From: Streptomyces sp. NBC_01775
GTDB taxonomy: Bacteria > Actinomycetota > Actinomycetes > Streptomycetales > Streptomycetaceae
DNA length: 64,000 nt
Direction of reading: 5' to 3'
NCBI RefSeq assembly: GCF_035917675.1
Contig: NZ_CP109104.1
Location: 8,866,001-8,930,000, forward strand
The position numbers and the translations under genes were made by a program. Below the pieces are notes generated by a model. The model saw only the letters and a list, made by a program, of their open reading frames with translations. It did no database searches and had not been told where the DNA came from. Below, piece by piece: positions 51,856 through 62,974 of the stretch; the first letter of the stretch is position 1, and each line of letters opens with the position of its first letter.

Positions 51856-52329
51856 TCACCATCGGCGAGCCGCGCGTCTGCGCAGCTGCCAGGGCATCGC
51901 GGCCCACAGCCCCACACACCCCGCCAGTACCCCGCCCGCCACGGCGAGCCCGGCGGCCCGCCCCACGACCACGTCGGCTATCAGCAGTACGGAGCCGGTG
52001 AAGGCCAGCGCCAGCAAGCCCATCCCGCACCCGGCCAGCCGCGAGGAGACTTCCACGATCAGCCGCTTGACGCCGCGCCCGAACAGCACCCGGTGCACGG
52101 CCGCGGGAGCGATCAGCAGCATCGCGGCGGAGACTGTCAGCAGCAGCGTCACCACGTAGATCCCCCGCTGCACGGTGTCCAGCGAGGGGAAGCGGGGAGT
52201 GAAGGCGAGGGTCAGCAGAAAGGCGAAGAGAATCTGAACGCCTGTCTGGAGCACGCGCAACTCCTGGAGCAGCTCGGCGAAGTTGCGGTCGGCGCGTTCC
52301 AACGGCGTCTCGTTCCGGGTGTCGTCCAT
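51856..52329 (-). CDS. DUF6328 family membrane protein
   Basis: 157 residues from the ATG of MDDTRNETPLERADRNF. Four hydrophobic helices with FAELLQELRVLQTGVQILFAF and FTPRFPSLDTVQRGIYVVTLLLTVSAAMLLIAPAAVHR in outline match DUF6328. Function unknown. A GTG at 52506 overlaps the stop of the gene upstream (GTGA) and would add 59 residues; family members usually lack this extension, so I use the ATG, but coupling to the lipoprotein gene is possible. Confidence 0.82.
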   Translation of the reverse strand: MDDTRNETPLERADRNFAELLQELRVLQTGVQILFAFLLTLAFTPRFPSLDTVQRGIYVVTLLLTVSAAMLLIAPAAVHRVLFGRGVKRLIVEVSSRLAGCGMGLLALAFTGSVLLIADVVVGRAAGLAVAGGVLAGCVGLWAAMPWQLRRRAARRW

Positions 52330-52502
52330 GTCCGACCGGGTAGCCAGCCGGCCCCAGGTCACTCCCCGCGCACGCCCCCGCCGCGCCCCGGCGACCAAGC
52401 GACGCTGCTCATGGTCGGTGAAGGGGGCGGGAGCGTCGAGACGTTGCAGCATCTCCCCGGACGCCTCCAACACCCGAGTTCTCAGGGCTGGAACCCACTG
52501 GG

Positions 52503-53069
52503 TCACGGTTCAGAAGGAGCGGACGGCAAACTCCCCAGGTCGGCTGCGACGATCTTCTCGAAAGCCTTCTTGTCGGTCTTCTTGAACGTGTCTGTCTGGG
52601 CGGCCAGGTCACCATCGAGGGTCAGCGTGTCACCGCTGATCTTGCCGTGCTCGGGCCCGCTGGAAGACGACCCGGAGATCGTGAACTCGATGGTGTTGCC
52701 GTCCTGGGATCCACTGATCCGGTGCGTCTGCTGAGTCCGAGGGCGGGCGCTGCCCGGATCCTTCGACAGCCCGACGGCAGTCCACGTGCCGGAGAGTTCG
52801 CCACTGGAGCCGGTGCGCCAGTCGAGCAGGTCGAGCTGCTCCGAGCCCAAGTCCCGGTGAACGCGGTCAACGGCGTAGTAAACGAAGTGGCCGCCTCTGG
52901 CGTCACCTCGGGTGCCGGCAGTGGAACTGCCGAGGTCACCATCAGGTTGCTCGTCACTGCCGGAGCAGCCGGCGGTCGACACCACCAGCAGCACGGCCAG
53001 ACTTCCGAGAGCGGAAGCGCGCCTCCGCACACGCAGGAGCGGACGTTGTAATGAAGTTACCCGACCCAC
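52503..53069 (-). CDS. Putative lipoprotein
   Basis: 188 residues. Basic RVRRRASALGS, hydrophobic LAVLLVV and STAGC give a lipoprotein signal with the Cys at about 35. The mature part contains DTLTLDGDLAAQTDTFKKTDKKAFEKI and a beta-rich stretch ISGSQDGNTIEFTISG, looking like a small extracytoplasmic binding or shielding domain. I use the GTG preceded by a run of G (53069); an upstream ATG adds 14 residues. Codon use includes some rarer codons. No family recognised. Confidence 0.65.
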   Translation of the reverse strand: MGRVTSLQRPLLRVRRRASALGSLAVLLVVSTAGCSGSDEQPDGDLGSSTAGTRGDARGGHFVYYAVDRVHRDLGSEQLDLLDWRTGSSGELSGTWTAVGLSKDPGSARPRTQQTHRISGSQDGNTIEFTISGSSSSGPEHGKISGDTLTLDGDLAAQTDTFKKTDKKAFEKIVAADLGSLPSAPSEP

Positions 53070-53190
53070 CAGACCCCCCCCGGGAGTTGAAGTCGCTGGA
53101 GCGACGTCCACGGGCCCAGCAAAATAGCAGCGCCGCTGACTGGCGTCGACATACCCCTGGCGTCAGCCGGACTGGACATCGGACTGCGTA
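53070..53190. other. Upstream region of the lipoprotein gene
   Basis: 121 bp with a CCCCCCCC run (around 53073-53081) and the AT-richer AGCAAAATAGCAGC; nothing recognisable. Confidence 0.3.
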
Positions 53191-53358
53191 TCAGCCTGGA
53201 TAGCGGCGACGAGTTTCTTCGCCGCCGCCAAGCTTGGGCCCATATGCCGCGGGATCCGCGGCGTTGAGCGCGGTGAAGATGTCCACGGCTTTCCGCGCCC
53301 GCGTGAGCGCCTGGTCCCGCCGGCCGGACTGCCGCAGGTAGGGGATCGCCGGAAACAT
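53191..53358 (-). pseudogene. TPR protein fragment
   Basis: The frame reads MFPAIPYLRQSGRRDQALTR then ARKAVDIFTALNAADPAAYG and stops after 55 residues. It looks like the C-terminal repeats of Streptomyces TPR proteins (GRRDEALxxxRxAVDIxxxLAxxxPAAYxPxL). The frame stays open further upstream for about 20 residues without a clear start. Probably the remnant of a larger TPR gene. Confidence 0.45.
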
Positions 53359-53505
53359 CAGCCAGTCGCCTTTGCCCCGCGAGCCCCCCCATTGGACACC
53401 CGCTCCGGGCGCTGGATTTCGGACAGCGTTCGAGGTGAACGCCTTGCGGTCGCACGCACCGGACTACGCTCCTTGACGGGCGATCATTGCCGGTCACGGC
53501 ACTGG

Positions 53506-53826
53506 CTAGCCCGGTTCTCCCTCCGGACCGGCACCCGGCAGCCCCACGAGCGCGGCCCGCCGCTCCCCGTCCAGCACGCGCAGGGCCCTCGCCAGGGTGG
53601 ACGCGTGCACCTGGCTCTCGCCCCGCTCGTGCATCAGGGTCAGCGCGTCCCTCAGCCGGGCCGCCTTGCTGACCAGGCCCTGCGCGGCGCGCAGGCCCCG
53701 GTAGGTGTCGTGCCCGCGTGCCGGGTTGATCCTGGCCAGCAGGTCGACCACCTCCAAGTACGCGTCCACCACCTCGCTCTCGGCGCGCGTCAGCGCGGGC
53801 AGCGGCGGCAGTTCCGGCGGCATCAT
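53506..53826 (-). CDS. Small protein in an operon with clpP
   Basis: 106 residues from the ATG of MMPPELPPLPALT, 8 bp after GGAGG. Helical and charged: TRAESEVVDAYLEVVDLLARINPARG, then RGLRAAQGLVSKAARLRDALTLMHERGE and TLARALRVLDGERRAAL in outline. No signal or membrane helix. I do not recognise a family. It starts 16 bp behind the clpP stop with a strong ribosome site, so it is almost surely co-transcribed with clpP and might be an adaptor or regulator; that is inference. Confidence 0.75.
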   Translation of the reverse strand: MMPPELPPLPALTRAESEVVDAYLEVVDLLARINPARGHDTYRGLRAAQGLVSKAARLRDALTLMHERGESQVHASTLARALRVLDGERRAALVGLPGAGPEGEPG

Positions 53827-53842
53827 CCGGCCCACCTCCGGG

Positions 53843-54484
53843 TCAGCCGCGCGTGGGGGACGCGGTGCGCTTGCGGCTGGTGGTGATCCGGTCGATCAGC
53901 CCGTAGGCGATGGCCTGTTCGGCATCGAAGATCTTGTCACGCTCGATGTCCGCGCTGACCTTGTTCCTGGGCTGACCGGTGTGCCGCTCGTACAGCTCCT
54001 CCAGCATCTCGCGGGTGCGCAGCATCTCCCGGGCCTGGATCTCCAGGTCGTCCGCCTGACCTTGCACCGGCTCGTTGAGCGAGGGCTGGTGGATGAGGAT
54101 GCGCGCCCCCGGCAGCGCGAGCCGCTTGCCCGGGGTGCCCGCTGCCAGCAGCACGGAGGCGGCCGAGGCCGCCTGGCCCAGGCACACCGTCTCGATGTCG
54201 CAGGAGACGAACCGCATCGTGTCGTAGATCGCGGTCATGGCCGTGAACGAGCCGCCGGGGGAGTTGATGTAGAGCGAGATGTCCTGGTCGGGCGCGCTGT
54301 GTTCGAGGTGGATGAACTGCGCCATGACGTCGTTGGCCGAGGTGTCGTCGATCTGGGTGCCCAGGAAGACGATCCGCTCCTCCATGAGCTTCGAGTACGG
54401 ATCCATCGTGCGCAGGCCGCTGCTCGTGCGCTCCGTGAACTCGGGCAGGACGTAGCGGGCTGTCGGCTGATTCCGCATCGGCAT
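53843..54484 (-). CDS. clpP: ATP-dependent Clp protease proteolytic subunit (clpP paralogue)
   Basis: 213 residues. Catalytic Ser is S107 in GQAASAAS, His is H132 in LIHQP, and the Asp lies in the [10 protein letters not shown] segment (about 178-183), so it should be active. INSPGGS and YGLIDRI are conserved. It is not next to a second clpP, clpX or tig gene, so it is one of the extra Streptomyces copies, not the clpP1P2 pair. Two ATGs two codons apart are possible; GGAG lies just upstream. Shared promoter region with a Phd/YefM-like gene. Confidence 0.93.
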   Translation of the reverse strand: MPMRNQPTARYVLPEFTERTSSGLRTMDPYSKLMEERIVFLGTQIDDTSANDVMAQFIHLEHSAPDQDISLYINSPGGSFTAMTAIYDTMRFVSCDIETVCLGQAASAASVLLAAGTPGKRLALPGARILIHQPSLNEPVQGQADDLEIQAREMLRTREMLEELYERHTGQPRNKVSADIERDKIFDAEQAIAYGLIDRITTSRKRTASPTRG

Positions 54485-54554
54485 CGCACTCCACTGTCTC
54501 GTCTTTCTCGCGAGGGCCTGTGCGCTCGCGCATGAGCCGTGCGTCTGTAAAAAA

Positions 54555-54581
54555 TGTACAGGACGTACGGAACGTATGCTG
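54555..54581. promoter_or_regulatory. Three 9-bp-phased GTAC-type repeats before the antitoxin gene
   Basis: TGTACAGGA CGTACGGAA CGTATGCTG: three units with a GTAY core every 9 bp, in the 103-bp gap between clpP and the antitoxin gene. The last unit contains TATGCT, a possible -10, so a protein bound to the array could repress the antitoxin promoter and affect clpP. Confidence 0.55.
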
Positions 54582-54587
54582 GGGAGC

Positions 54588-54896
54588 ATGGCTTACGAGA
54601 TTCCGGTGACGCAAGCCCGGGCCGAGCTGGCCGACCTGATCAACCGCGTCGTCTACGGAGGCGAGCGCGTGGTGGTGACCCGCCACGGCAAGCCGCTCGT
54701 GGGGCTCGTATCCGCCGCTGACCTGGAGCGACTCGACGCGATGGAGGAGCAGGAACAGGACGCGGTCATCAGCACCGTCTCCGGTGTCCGCGAGCTGGAC
54801 TCCGCTGCGGGCGAACGGGAGCGCCGGCGTTTCGGCATCGCCGCGGAACACCGCGGCCCGGCCGCGGGTGACCGGCGGCCGGGCCGGGAAAGCTGA
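54588..54896 (+). CDS. Phd/YefM-type antitoxin, no toxin next to it
   Basis: 102 residues from the ATG of [42 protein letters not shown] in outline, a textbook Phd/YefM DNA-binding domain of about 50 residues, preceded by GGGGAG. The C-terminal half is acidic then Arg-rich and should be the toxin-binding or disordered part. The following 97 bp hold only repeats and the next gene is convergent, so no RelE/YoeB/Doc partner is adjacent. Either an orphan antitoxin or a regulator. Confidence 0.9.
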   Translation: MAYEIPVTQARAELADLINRVVYGGERVVVTRHGKPLVGLVSAADLERLDAMEEQEQDAVISTVSGVRELDSAAGERERRRFGIAAEHRGPAAGDRRPGRES

Positions 54897-54924
54897 GCCC
54901 GGATCAGCGGGCCGGGGAGCGCGA

Positions 54925-56046
<1,122 letters not shown>

Positions 56047-56124
56047 TCAAGAGCGCATACAGGACAGCGGGTTGCGCGGAGCGGAGAACGCCGCAGCCGG
56101 AAAGGCCGTCGGCCGCGGCGTCGC

Positions 56125-57129
56125 TCAGCCCACCGCCACCGGCTCCGGCGCCCGTTCCGCCGGCCTCGCGCGTGCTCCCTCGGCGCGCAGCCCGCCCACC
56201 GTCACCGCCAGCAGACCGAGGACGGCCCAGAGGGTCAGCACCAGCACGGGAGCGTCCACCGCGTGGCCGTCGAAGAAGGCGACGTTCCGCAACAAGGTTC
56301 CCCCGGCGCCCGGTGGCAGCCACTGGCCGAGCATGCCCACTGGCTCCGGCAGCATCTCCGGTGCCGAGGAAACGCCGGAGAAGGGGTTGCCCAGCAGCAC
56401 CGCCACCAGCGCCCCCACGGCGATGCCCCGGACGCCCAGCAAGGTACCCAGCCCCGCGACGAAGGCGCTCACCGCCAGGACGGTCAGCCCCACCGAGGCG
56501 GCCTCCGCCCACCAGTCGCCGGCCAGCACCCCCAGCCAGCTGTCCGCGACAGCCGTCGCCACCAGACCCGCAAGGGCCGCCGTGCCCAGCAGCCCGGCCA
56601 CGCCACGGGTCCCGCGCAGCCGCAGTATCGTCACCAGCGCGCCGGTCGCGACCCCGGCGATCGCCAGCGGGAGCACGCTGGCGCTCAGCGCCGCGCCCCT
56701 CGGGTCGCCCGGGGGAGCGGCGACCACGTCCGTTGTCGGCGGCGGGGTGCCGTGCGGCGCCGCCTTCGCCGCTGCCTGCTGGAGGAACTGGGCGACCACG
56801 GGGCTCGCCGCGCTCGCCGTCAGCGTCGCGGGGCCCGAGGGGGTGGCGACCACGGCGCCGTAGACCTCGCGCTCGCGGATCGCTTCGCGGGCGCGGTCCT
56901 CGTCGGCGTAGCGGTGCAGCTCGAACGCCCCTTCCCGCTGCCGCAGTTGGTCCGCGACGCGCTCGGCGGCGGCCGGCGGTCCCGCGACGCCCAGCGGCAG
57001 GTCGCGGGGGGCGGTGCGCGCGGCGGGCCAGGCGAACGCCCACAGGGCGAACGCGATGAGCAGGGGCACCCCGAGGGCGAGGATGAGCGGACCCCGCGAG
57101 GCGGGGCGGGGGGAGGGGGCTGCGGACAT
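56125..57129 (-). CDS. ABC-2-type membrane protein
   Basis: 334 residues. One N-terminal helix (LILALGVPLLIAFALWAF), an exposed domain of about 120 residues with PLGVAGPPAAAERVADQL and VYGAVVATPSG, then five to six C-terminal helices. This YhgE/Pip-like layout is found in ABC-2 permeases and type VII-associated or drug-export membrane proteins; no ATPase gene is adjacent. It is divergent from a TetR gene with two matching operator repeats between them, so it is likely a repressed efflux or envelope protein. Confidence 0.78.
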   Translation of the reverse strand: MSAAPSPRPASRGPLILALGVPLLIAFALWAFAWPAARTAPRDLPLGVAGPPAAAERVADQLRQREGAFELHRYADEDRAREAIREREVYGAVVATPSGPATLTASAASPVVAQFLQQAAAKAAPHGTPPPTTDVVAAPPGDPRGAALSASVLPLAIAGVATGALVTILRLRGTRGVAGLLGTAALAGLVATAVADSWLGVLAGDWWAEAASVGLTVLAVSAFVAGLGTLLGVRGIAVGALVAVLLGNPFSGVSSAPEMLPEPVGMLGQWLPPGAGGTLLRNVAFFDGHAVDAPVLVLTLWAVLGLLAVTVGGLRAEGARARPAERAPEPVAVG

Positions 57130-57152
57130 GGGAATGTCCCTCCAACCAAAGA

Positions 57153-57225
57153 GAAGGATCGTTCGTTTTGGCCGGGAGAACCGTCCCGCGCCGTGTGTCG
57201 CTTGTCAAGAAGGAACGTTCGTTTT
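57153..57225. promoter_or_regulatory. Paired TetR-type operators
   Basis: GAAGGATCGTTCGTTTT (57153-57169) and GAAGGAACGTTCGTTTT (57209-57225) are 16/17 identical and in the same orientation, 56 bp apart. Each contains the partly symmetric core (A/T)CGTTCGTT. The first lies near the permease start and the second 12 bp before the TetR start, so one repressor could control both genes. Confidence 0.75.
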
Positions 57226-57237
57226 AGATTTGCCGTC

Positions 57238-57921
57238 ATGGCCCGCGTATCTCCCGAGCACCTCGAAGCCCGCCGTCGTCAGATCCTCGACGGTGCCCGT
57301 CGCTCGTTCCTGCACAACGGCTTCCACGCCACGTCCATGCAGGACGTGCTCAAGGAGACGGGGCTGTCCGCAGGCGCTGTCTACCGCTACTTCCGCAGCA
57401 AGGAGGAGATCGTCGCGGTCGTCGCCGTAGAGGCACTGGACACCATCCGGGCCTCCTTCGACCGGGCCGTCGCAGCCGAGGTGCCGCTCCGGCCCGACGA
57501 GCTGTTCACCGAGGTCTTCGGCAGGCTCGAGCAGTCCATGGGGGTGGGTGAGGACCGGAGGGAGCTGCCCCGGCTGCTCCTCCAGGTGTGGGGCGAGGCG
57601 TTGCGCAACCCGGAGCTGGGCGAGGTCGTCGCCGAGGCGTACGCGCACCTGGGTGTCCAGTGGGCCCGGGTCGTCGAGGAGTACCAGGCGCAGGGCTGGG
57701 TCGACCCGGAGGCCGACACCGTGCATGTGGCCCGCGCCCTGATCGGCTCCGTGCAGGGCTACTTCGTACAGCAGGCACTCTTCGGCGGGTTCACACCCGA
57801 GGAGTTCGCCAAGGGTCTGCGTGCGCTGGTGTCGATGTCGCTGCCCGACGCCCGCGGTCAGGAGGCGGGCCCGGTCGACTCCACCGGCCGTGTTAACTCC
57901 ACCGAAACGGCACGGCCTTAA
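57238..57921 (+). CDS. TetR/AcrR family transcriptional regulator
   Basis: 227 residues from the ATG of MARVSPEHLEARRRQILDGARR. TetR helix-turn-helix (FHATSMQDVLKETGLSAGAVYRYFRSKEEIVAVV in outline, residues about 27-60) and a C-terminal ligand domain resembling the TetR_C_6 type (LLLQVWGEALRNPELGEVVAEAYAHL in outline). Likely represses itself and the divergent permease through the paired operators in the 108-bp gap; the ligand is unknown. Confidence 0.92.
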   Translation: MARVSPEHLEARRRQILDGARRSFLHNGFHATSMQDVLKETGLSAGAVYRYFRSKEEIVAVVAVEALDTIRASFDRAVAAEVPLRPDELFTEVFGRLEQSMGVGEDRRELPRLLLQVWGEALRNPELGEVVAEAYAHLGVQWARVVEEYQAQGWVDPEADTVHVARALIGSVQGYFVQQALFGGFTPEEFAKGLRALVSMSLPDARGQEAGPVDSTGRVNSTETARP

Positions 57922-58035
57922 TCTCCGGGTCAGTTGGGGCCCGACTTTCACGTGCGTGATACATCTATCTGGTGTGTGTCGCCGCGGGTGACGAGGGCAA
58001 TCCCGGCCCCGGCGCGACGACGTGAGGTGGAGAGT

Positions 58036-58338
<303 letters not shown>

Positions 58339-58351
58339 TGAGGAGCGCGCC

Positions 58352-58663
58352 GTGATTCCCGGAGAGATCCTCTACGCCGAGGAGCCCGTGCCCGTCAACG
58401 AGGGCGCCGAAGTGACCCGGCTGACCGTGCTCAACGCCGCCGACCGGCCCGTCCAGGTCGGCTCCCACTACCACTTCGCCGAGGCCAATCCCGGCCTCGA
58501 GTTCGACCGGGAGGCCGCACACGGCAAGCGCCTCGACATCGCGGCGGGCACCGCCGTGCGCTTCGAGCCCGGCATCCCCGTCGACGTCGCTCTCGTGCCC
58601 ATCAGCGGCAGGCGCGTGGTCGCCGGGCTCCGCTCCGCCACAGGAGGCCCCCTCGATGCTTGA
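58352..58663 (+). CDS. ureB: Urease beta subunit
   Basis: 103 residues. MIPGEI at the start, [16 protein letters not shown] and [19 protein letters not shown] are conserved in UreB. GTG start after GAGGAGCG. The stop overlaps the ureC start by 8 bp, giving coupled synthesis of the catalytic complex. Confidence 0.96.
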   Translation: MIPGEILYAEEPVPVNEGAEVTRLTVLNAADRPVQVGSHYHFAEANPGLEFDREAAHGKRLDIAAGTAVRFEPGIPVDVALVPISGRRVVAGLRSATGGPLDA

Positions 58664-60377
58664 GCTCTCCCGCGCCGCCTACGCCGACCTGTTCGGGCCC
58701 ACCACCGGCGACCGCGTCCGGCTCGCGGACACCTCACTCGTCGTCGAGATCGAGCAGGACCTGTCCGGCGGGCCCGGCCGCTCCGGCGACGAAGCGGTCT
58801 TCGGGGGCGGCAAGGTCATCCGCGAGTCCATGGGCCAGGGGTCGGTCACCCGCGCCGAAGGCGCCCCCGACACCGTCATCACCGGCGCGCTCGTCCTCGA
58901 CCACTGGGGCGTGGTCAAGGCCGACGTCGGCATACGCGACGGCCGCATCGCCGCGCTCGGCAAGGCCGGCAACCCCGACACCATGGACGGCGTCCACCCC
59001 GACCTGGTGATCGGTCCCGAGACGGAGATCATCGCGGGCAACGGCAAGATCCTCACCGCCGGCGCCATCGACGCACATGTCCACTTCGTCTGCCCGCAGA
59101 TCGCCGACGAAGCCCTCGCCTCGGGCATCACCACCCTCGTCGGCGGCGGCACCGGCCCGGCCGAGGGCTCCAAGGCCACCACCGTCACCCCCGGCGCCTG
59201 GCACACGGCCCGCACCCTGGAGGGTATGGAGGGCCTGCCGGTCAACGTCGGCCTGCTCGGCAAGGGCAACACCGTCTCCCGCGACGCGATGCTCGCCCAA
59301 CTGCGCGGCGGCGCCGTCGGATTCAAGATCCACGAGGACTGGGGCGCCACACCGGCGGCCATCGACGCCTGTCTGTCCGTCTGCGACGAGACCGGCGCCC
59401 AGGTCGCCATCCACACCGACACCCTCAACGAGGCCGGGTTCGTCGGCGACACCCTCGCCGCGATCGCCGGACGGGGTATCCACGCCTACCACACCGAGGG
59501 TGCGGGCGGCGGGCACGCGCCCGACATCATCACCGTCGTCAGCGAGCCGAACGTCCTTCCCTCGTCCACCAACCCGACGCGGCCCCACACCGTCAACACC
59601 ATCGAGGAACACCTCGACATGCTGATGGTCTGCCACCACCTCAACCCGGCCGTGCCGGAGGACCTGGCCTTCGCGGAATCCCGTATCCGGCCCGGCACCA
59701 TCGCGGCCGAGGACACCCTGCACGACCTCGGCGCCATCTCGATCATCTCCTCCGACTCGCAGGCCATGGGGCGCGTCGGTGAAGTGGTCCTGCGCACCTG
59801 GCAGACCGCGCACGTGATGAAGGAGCGGTACGGCGCCCTCGCGGGCGACGGGCGCGCCGACAACCTGCGGGCACGTCGCTATGTCGCCAAATACACCATC
59901 AACCCCGCCGTCGCGCAGGGCATGGACGACGAGATCGGCTCGGTGGAGCCCGGCAAGCTCGCCGACGTCGTGCTGTGGAATCCCGCGTTCTTCGGCGTCA
60001 AGCCGCTGACCGTCATCAAGGGCGGACAGATCGCCTACGCGCAGATGGGCGACGCCAACGCGTCCATCCCCACCCCGCAGCCGGTCCTGCCCCGCCCCAT
60101 GTTCGGCGCCAAGGGCCGTGCGCCCGGCGCCAACTCGGTCAACTTCGTGACGCCGACCGCGCTCCACGACGGCCTCGCGGAGCGGCTGGCCCTCACCAAG
60201 CGGTTCGTCCCCATCCGCGACACCCGGCCCGTCACCAAGGCGGACATGCGGCGCAATGACGCCCGCCCCGATGTGCGGGTCGACCCCGACACCTTCACCG
60301 TCACGATCGACGGGACGCCGGTCGAACCGGCGCCGGCCGCCGAACTGCCCATGGCTCAGCGGTACTTCTTGTTCTGA
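58656..60377 (+). CDS. ureC: Urease alpha (catalytic) subunit
   Basis: 573 residues. Nickel-site residues are intact: HVH (141/143), carbamylated K224 in [11 protein letters not shown]253 in AIHTDT, H279 in AYHT and D367 in SSDSQAMG. The flap CHH (326-328) is present. It hydrolyses urea to ammonia and carbamate in the cytoplasm. ATG of [17 protein letters not shown] 201-bp gap follows before ureF, longer than elsewhere in the operon. Confidence 0.98.
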   Translation: MLELSRAAYADLFGPTTGDRVRLADTSLVVEIEQDLSGGPGRSGDEAVFGGGKVIRESMGQGSVTRAEGAPDTVITGALVLDHWGVVKADVGIRDGRIAALGKAGNPDTMDGVHPDLVIGPETEIIAGNGKILTAGAIDAHVHFVCPQIADEALASGITTLVGGGTGPAEGSKATTVTPGAWHTARTLEGMEGLPVNVGLLGKGNTVSRDAMLAQLRGGAVGFKIHEDWGATPAAIDACLSVCDETGAQVAIHTDTLNEAGFVGDTLAAIAGRGIHAYHTEGAGGGHAPDIITVVSEPNVLPSSTNPTRPHTVNTIEEHLDMLMVCHHLNPAVPEDLAFAESRIRPGTIAAEDTLHDLGAISIISSDSQAMGRVGEVVLRTWQTAHVMKERYGALAGDGRADNLRARRYVAKYTINPAVAQGMDDEIGSVEPGKLADVVLWNPAFFGVKPLTVIKGGQIAYAQMGDANASIPTPQPVLPRPMFGAKGRAPGANSVNFVTPTALHDGLAERLALTKRFVPIRDTRPVTKADMRRNDARPDVRVDPDTFTVTIDGTPVEPAPAAELPMAQRYFLF

Positions 60378-60578
60378 GCCGCCCTGGCCCGGCCCCCTTT
60401 CCCGCCGCAGCGGCGCGCGACTACGACGGCGTGGCCCCGCGGTGCCGAACCGGCCCGCACGGCCGGGGGACGGGTGCCGGCCCCGAGGGCCGGCTTGGCA
60501 CCGGCGGATACGGCCGTCGGGGGTGCGCAACGTCGCGCGGGAAAGAAACGTCGCGCCGGAGAGATGTGTGGAGGTCCC

Positions 60579-61244
60579 ATGAACGCCTCGGCCGCACTGC
60601 TGTTGCTCGCCGACGGCCGGTTCCCGGCCGGTGGGCACGCCCACTCGGGAGGAGTCGAAGCAGCGGTCAAGGCCGGCCGTATCCAGGACGCCGCCGGGCT
60701 GGAGCGGTTCTGCACGGGCCGGCTCCACACGGCGGGGCTGACGGCGGCGTCCCTGGCCGCAGCCGCCGCCGCGGGTCACGACCCGCTCGCCCTCGACGAG
60801 GCCGCCGACGCGCGAACCCCCTCTCCCGCGCTGCGCCGCACGGCCCGCAAACTGGGCCGCCAGCTGATGCGCGCTGCCCGCGCCACCTGGCCGGGGCCCG
60901 AACTCGACGCGCTGGCGGCAGCCCTGCCCAAGGGCGCCCACCAGCCGGTCGTGCTGGGCCTGGCCGCGCGCTCGGCGGGGCTCCGGCCGCTGGATGCGGC
61001 CTACGCGGCGGCGTACGAGAGCGTCAGCGGGCCGGCGACGGCGGCCGTACGCCTCCTGAGCCTCGACCCGTTCGACGCCACCGCCGTGCTCGCCCGCCTC
61101 GCCCCCGCGACGGACGACGTGGCACAACGAGCCGCCCAGGCCGCCGAGGGCGACATCGCCGGCCTGCCCGCCGCCTCGGCGCCGCTGCTCGACATCACCG
61201 CCGAGCAGCACGCGGCCTGGGACGTACGCCTCTTCGCCTCCTGA
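60579..61244 (+). CDS. ureF: Urease accessory protein UreF
   Basis: 221 residues from the ATG of [25 protein letters not shown] in outline, preceded by [24 protein letters not shown] is the family start motif. UreF helps UreG and UreD carbamylate and load nickel into UreC. There is no ureE in the operon, as is common in actinomycetes, so nickel delivery must use another route. Longer upstream frames run into non-coding DNA. Confidence 0.93.
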   Translation: MNASAALLLLADGRFPAGGHAHSGGVEAAVKAGRIQDAAGLERFCTGRLHTAGLTAASLAAAAAAGHDPLALDEAADARTPSPALRRTARKLGRQLMRAARATWPGPELDALAAALPKGAHQPVVLGLAARSAGLRPLDAAYAAAYESVSGPATAAVRLLSLDPFDATAVLARLAPATDDVAQRAAQAAEGDIAGLPAASAPLLDITAEQHAAWDVRLFAS

Positions 61245-61341
61245 CCCGACACCGGCCGCACCTCCACCAGCCGGACCTCCACGGACACCCGCGCCCCTAC
61301 GGACACCCGCACCCCCACAGCACCACCCCTCCGGAGGAACC

Positions 61342-62037
61342 ATGCACCTCGACCACGGCACCACCTATCCCGAGCGCCACAGCGCCTCCAGGACGCGTCC
61401 GGACGGCAGCCGCCGCGCGCTCCGTGTCGGCCTCGGCGGGCCCGTCGGCTCGGGCAAGACCGCGACGGTGGCGGCCCTGTGCCGTGCCTTGCGCGAGAGG
61501 CACTCGCTCGCCGTCGTCACCAACGACATCTACACGCGCGAGGACGCCGCCTTCCTGCTGCGTGAGGCCGTGCTGCCGCCCGAGCGCATCACCGCTGTCG
61601 AGACCGGGGCCTGCCCGCACACCGCGATCCGCGACGACATCTCCGCGAACCTGGAGGCCGTCGAGGACCTCGAAGACGAGGCCGGCCCGCTCGACCTGAT
61701 CCTCGTCGAGTCCGGCGGCGACAACCTCACCGCCACCTTTTCCAAGGGGCTGACCGACGCGCAGATCTTCGTCATCGACGTCGCGGGCGGCGACGACATC
61801 CCCCGCAAGGGCGGCCCCGGCGTCACCACGGCCGACCTCCTCGTCGTCAACAAGACCGACCTCGCCCCCTACGTCGGCTCCGACCTGGAGGTGATGGCCC
61901 GCGACGCGAAGGAGCAGCGCGGCGAACTGCCCGTCGTCTTCCAGTCCCTGCGCAGCGCTCCGGGTGTGGAGCCCGTGGCCGACTGGGTGCGCGCCCGGCT
62001 CGCCGACTGGACCGCCCCGGCCGCGCACCACGCATGA
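61342..62037 (+). CDS. ureG: Urease accessory GTPase UreG
   Basis: 231 residues. P-loop [10 protein letters not shown] (about 32-41), [12 protein letters not shown], the CPH motif in [12 protein letters not shown] for nickel, VESGGDNL and NKTDLAP. SIMIBI-class GTPase that drives nickel insertion. Its stop overlaps ureD as ATGA. Confidence 0.97.
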   Translation: MHLDHGTTYPERHSASRTRPDGSRRALRVGLGGPVGSGKTATVAALCRALRERHSLAVVTNDIYTREDAAFLLREAVLPPERITAVETGACPHTAIRDDISANLEAVEDLEDEAGPLDLILVESGGDNLTATFSKGLTDAQIFVIDVAGGDDIPRKGGPGVTTADLLVVNKTDLAPYVGSDLEVMARDAKEQRGELPVVFQSLRSAPGVEPVADWVRARLADWTAPAAHHA

Positions 62038-62837
62038 CATCCACGGCACTCACCGAAGATCCCGGGCCGGCCGCACCCGGTCCCGCCGGTGTGCGCGCAC
62101 ACGCGCGCGTGACCGCCGCACCCGACGGACGGGGCGGCACCGCGCTGCCGGTGCTCAGTGGCGAGGCCCCGTTCGCCCTGCGGCGCACCCGCTCCGCCGA
62201 CCCTGCCCGGGCCCGGGTCACCCTCGTCGGCGCCATGAGCGCACCCCTGGGCGGCGACCGGCTCACCGTCGAGGCCCACATCGAGGCGGGCGCCGCGCTG
62301 CGGCTCGACGGCAGCGCCGCCACCATCGCGCTGCCCGGCCGCACCCGCGAGCCCGCCTTCTACGATGTACGCCTCACCGTCGGCGACGGGGGAGAGGCAC
62401 ACTGGCTGCCCGAGCAGCTGATCTCGGCGCAGGGCAGCGACCTTCGCCAGACCCTCCGCGTCGACCTGGCGGCCGGTGCCCGGCTGGTGCTGCGCGACGA
62501 GCAGGTGCTCGGGCGCACCGGCGAGGAGCCGGGCCGCCTCAGCAGCCGTCTCACCGTGCACCGCGCCGGCCGCCCCCTGCTCGACCAGCAGCTCGACTAC
62601 GGGCCCGGCGCGCCCGGCTGGGACGGCGGAGCCGTGCTGGGCGGCCACCGGGCTGTGGGCCAGCTCCTGGTCGTCGACCCGGAACCGGCCCAACTCCCCG
62701 CGGAGACGACGGTGTTGGGTTCGACCGCCGTGCTGACGCGGCTGGCGGGACCCGCGCTGTTGGTCAGCGCCGTGGCGCCGGACGCGTTGCAGCTCAGACG
62801 GCTGCTCGAGCAGGCGCTCACCCTTACGTCTTGGTAA
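62034..62837 (+). CDS. ureD: Urease accessory protein UreD
   Basis: 267 residues. [37 protein letters not shown] in outline, [23 protein letters not shown] and the [20 protein letters not shown] block are UreD/UreH landmarks. It is the scaffold for UreF and UreG on the apo-enzyme. Last gene of the operon; the first 30 residues are a Pro/Ala-rich head. Confidence 0.93.
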   Translation: MTSTALTEDPGPAAPGPAGVRAHARVTAAPDGRGGTALPVLSGEAPFALRRTRSADPARARVTLVGAMSAPLGGDRLTVEAHIEAGAALRLDGSAATIALPGRTREPAFYDVRLTVGDGGEAHWLPEQLISAQGSDLRQTLRVDLAAGARLVLRDEQVLGRTGEEPGRLSSRLTVHRAGRPLLDQQLDYGPGAPGWDGGAVLGGHRAVGQLLVVDPEPAQLPAETTVLGSTAVLTRLAGPALLVSAVAPDALQLRRLLEQALTLTSW

Positions 62838-62920
62838 AGAACGCTCCTCTGCCCTGTCCCTTACGGAGGGCGAAGGACAAAGATCCTCGTGACACCACCG
62901 TGGTCACCGACCACCGCCGT

Positions 62921-62966
62921 CACACACAGCGTCAGACAGAGGCACACACGCAGCGTCAGACAGAGG
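62921..62966. repeat. Imperfect tandem repeat upstream of the secreted peptidase
   Basis: A CACACA-type head followed by CAGCGTCAGACAGAGG occurs twice in a row, about 23 bp apart, ending 8 bp before the GTG start of the peptidase gene. The second copy merges with the GGGGGG that can serve as ribosome site. It could be a duplicated regulatory site or leader. Confidence 0.85.
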
Positions 62967-62974
62967 GGGGAATC

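Noticed and set aside
58734..61364. 876-residue open frame antisense to ureC
   Set aside because: ureC is certain, with all active-site residues; the antisense frame is a shadow.
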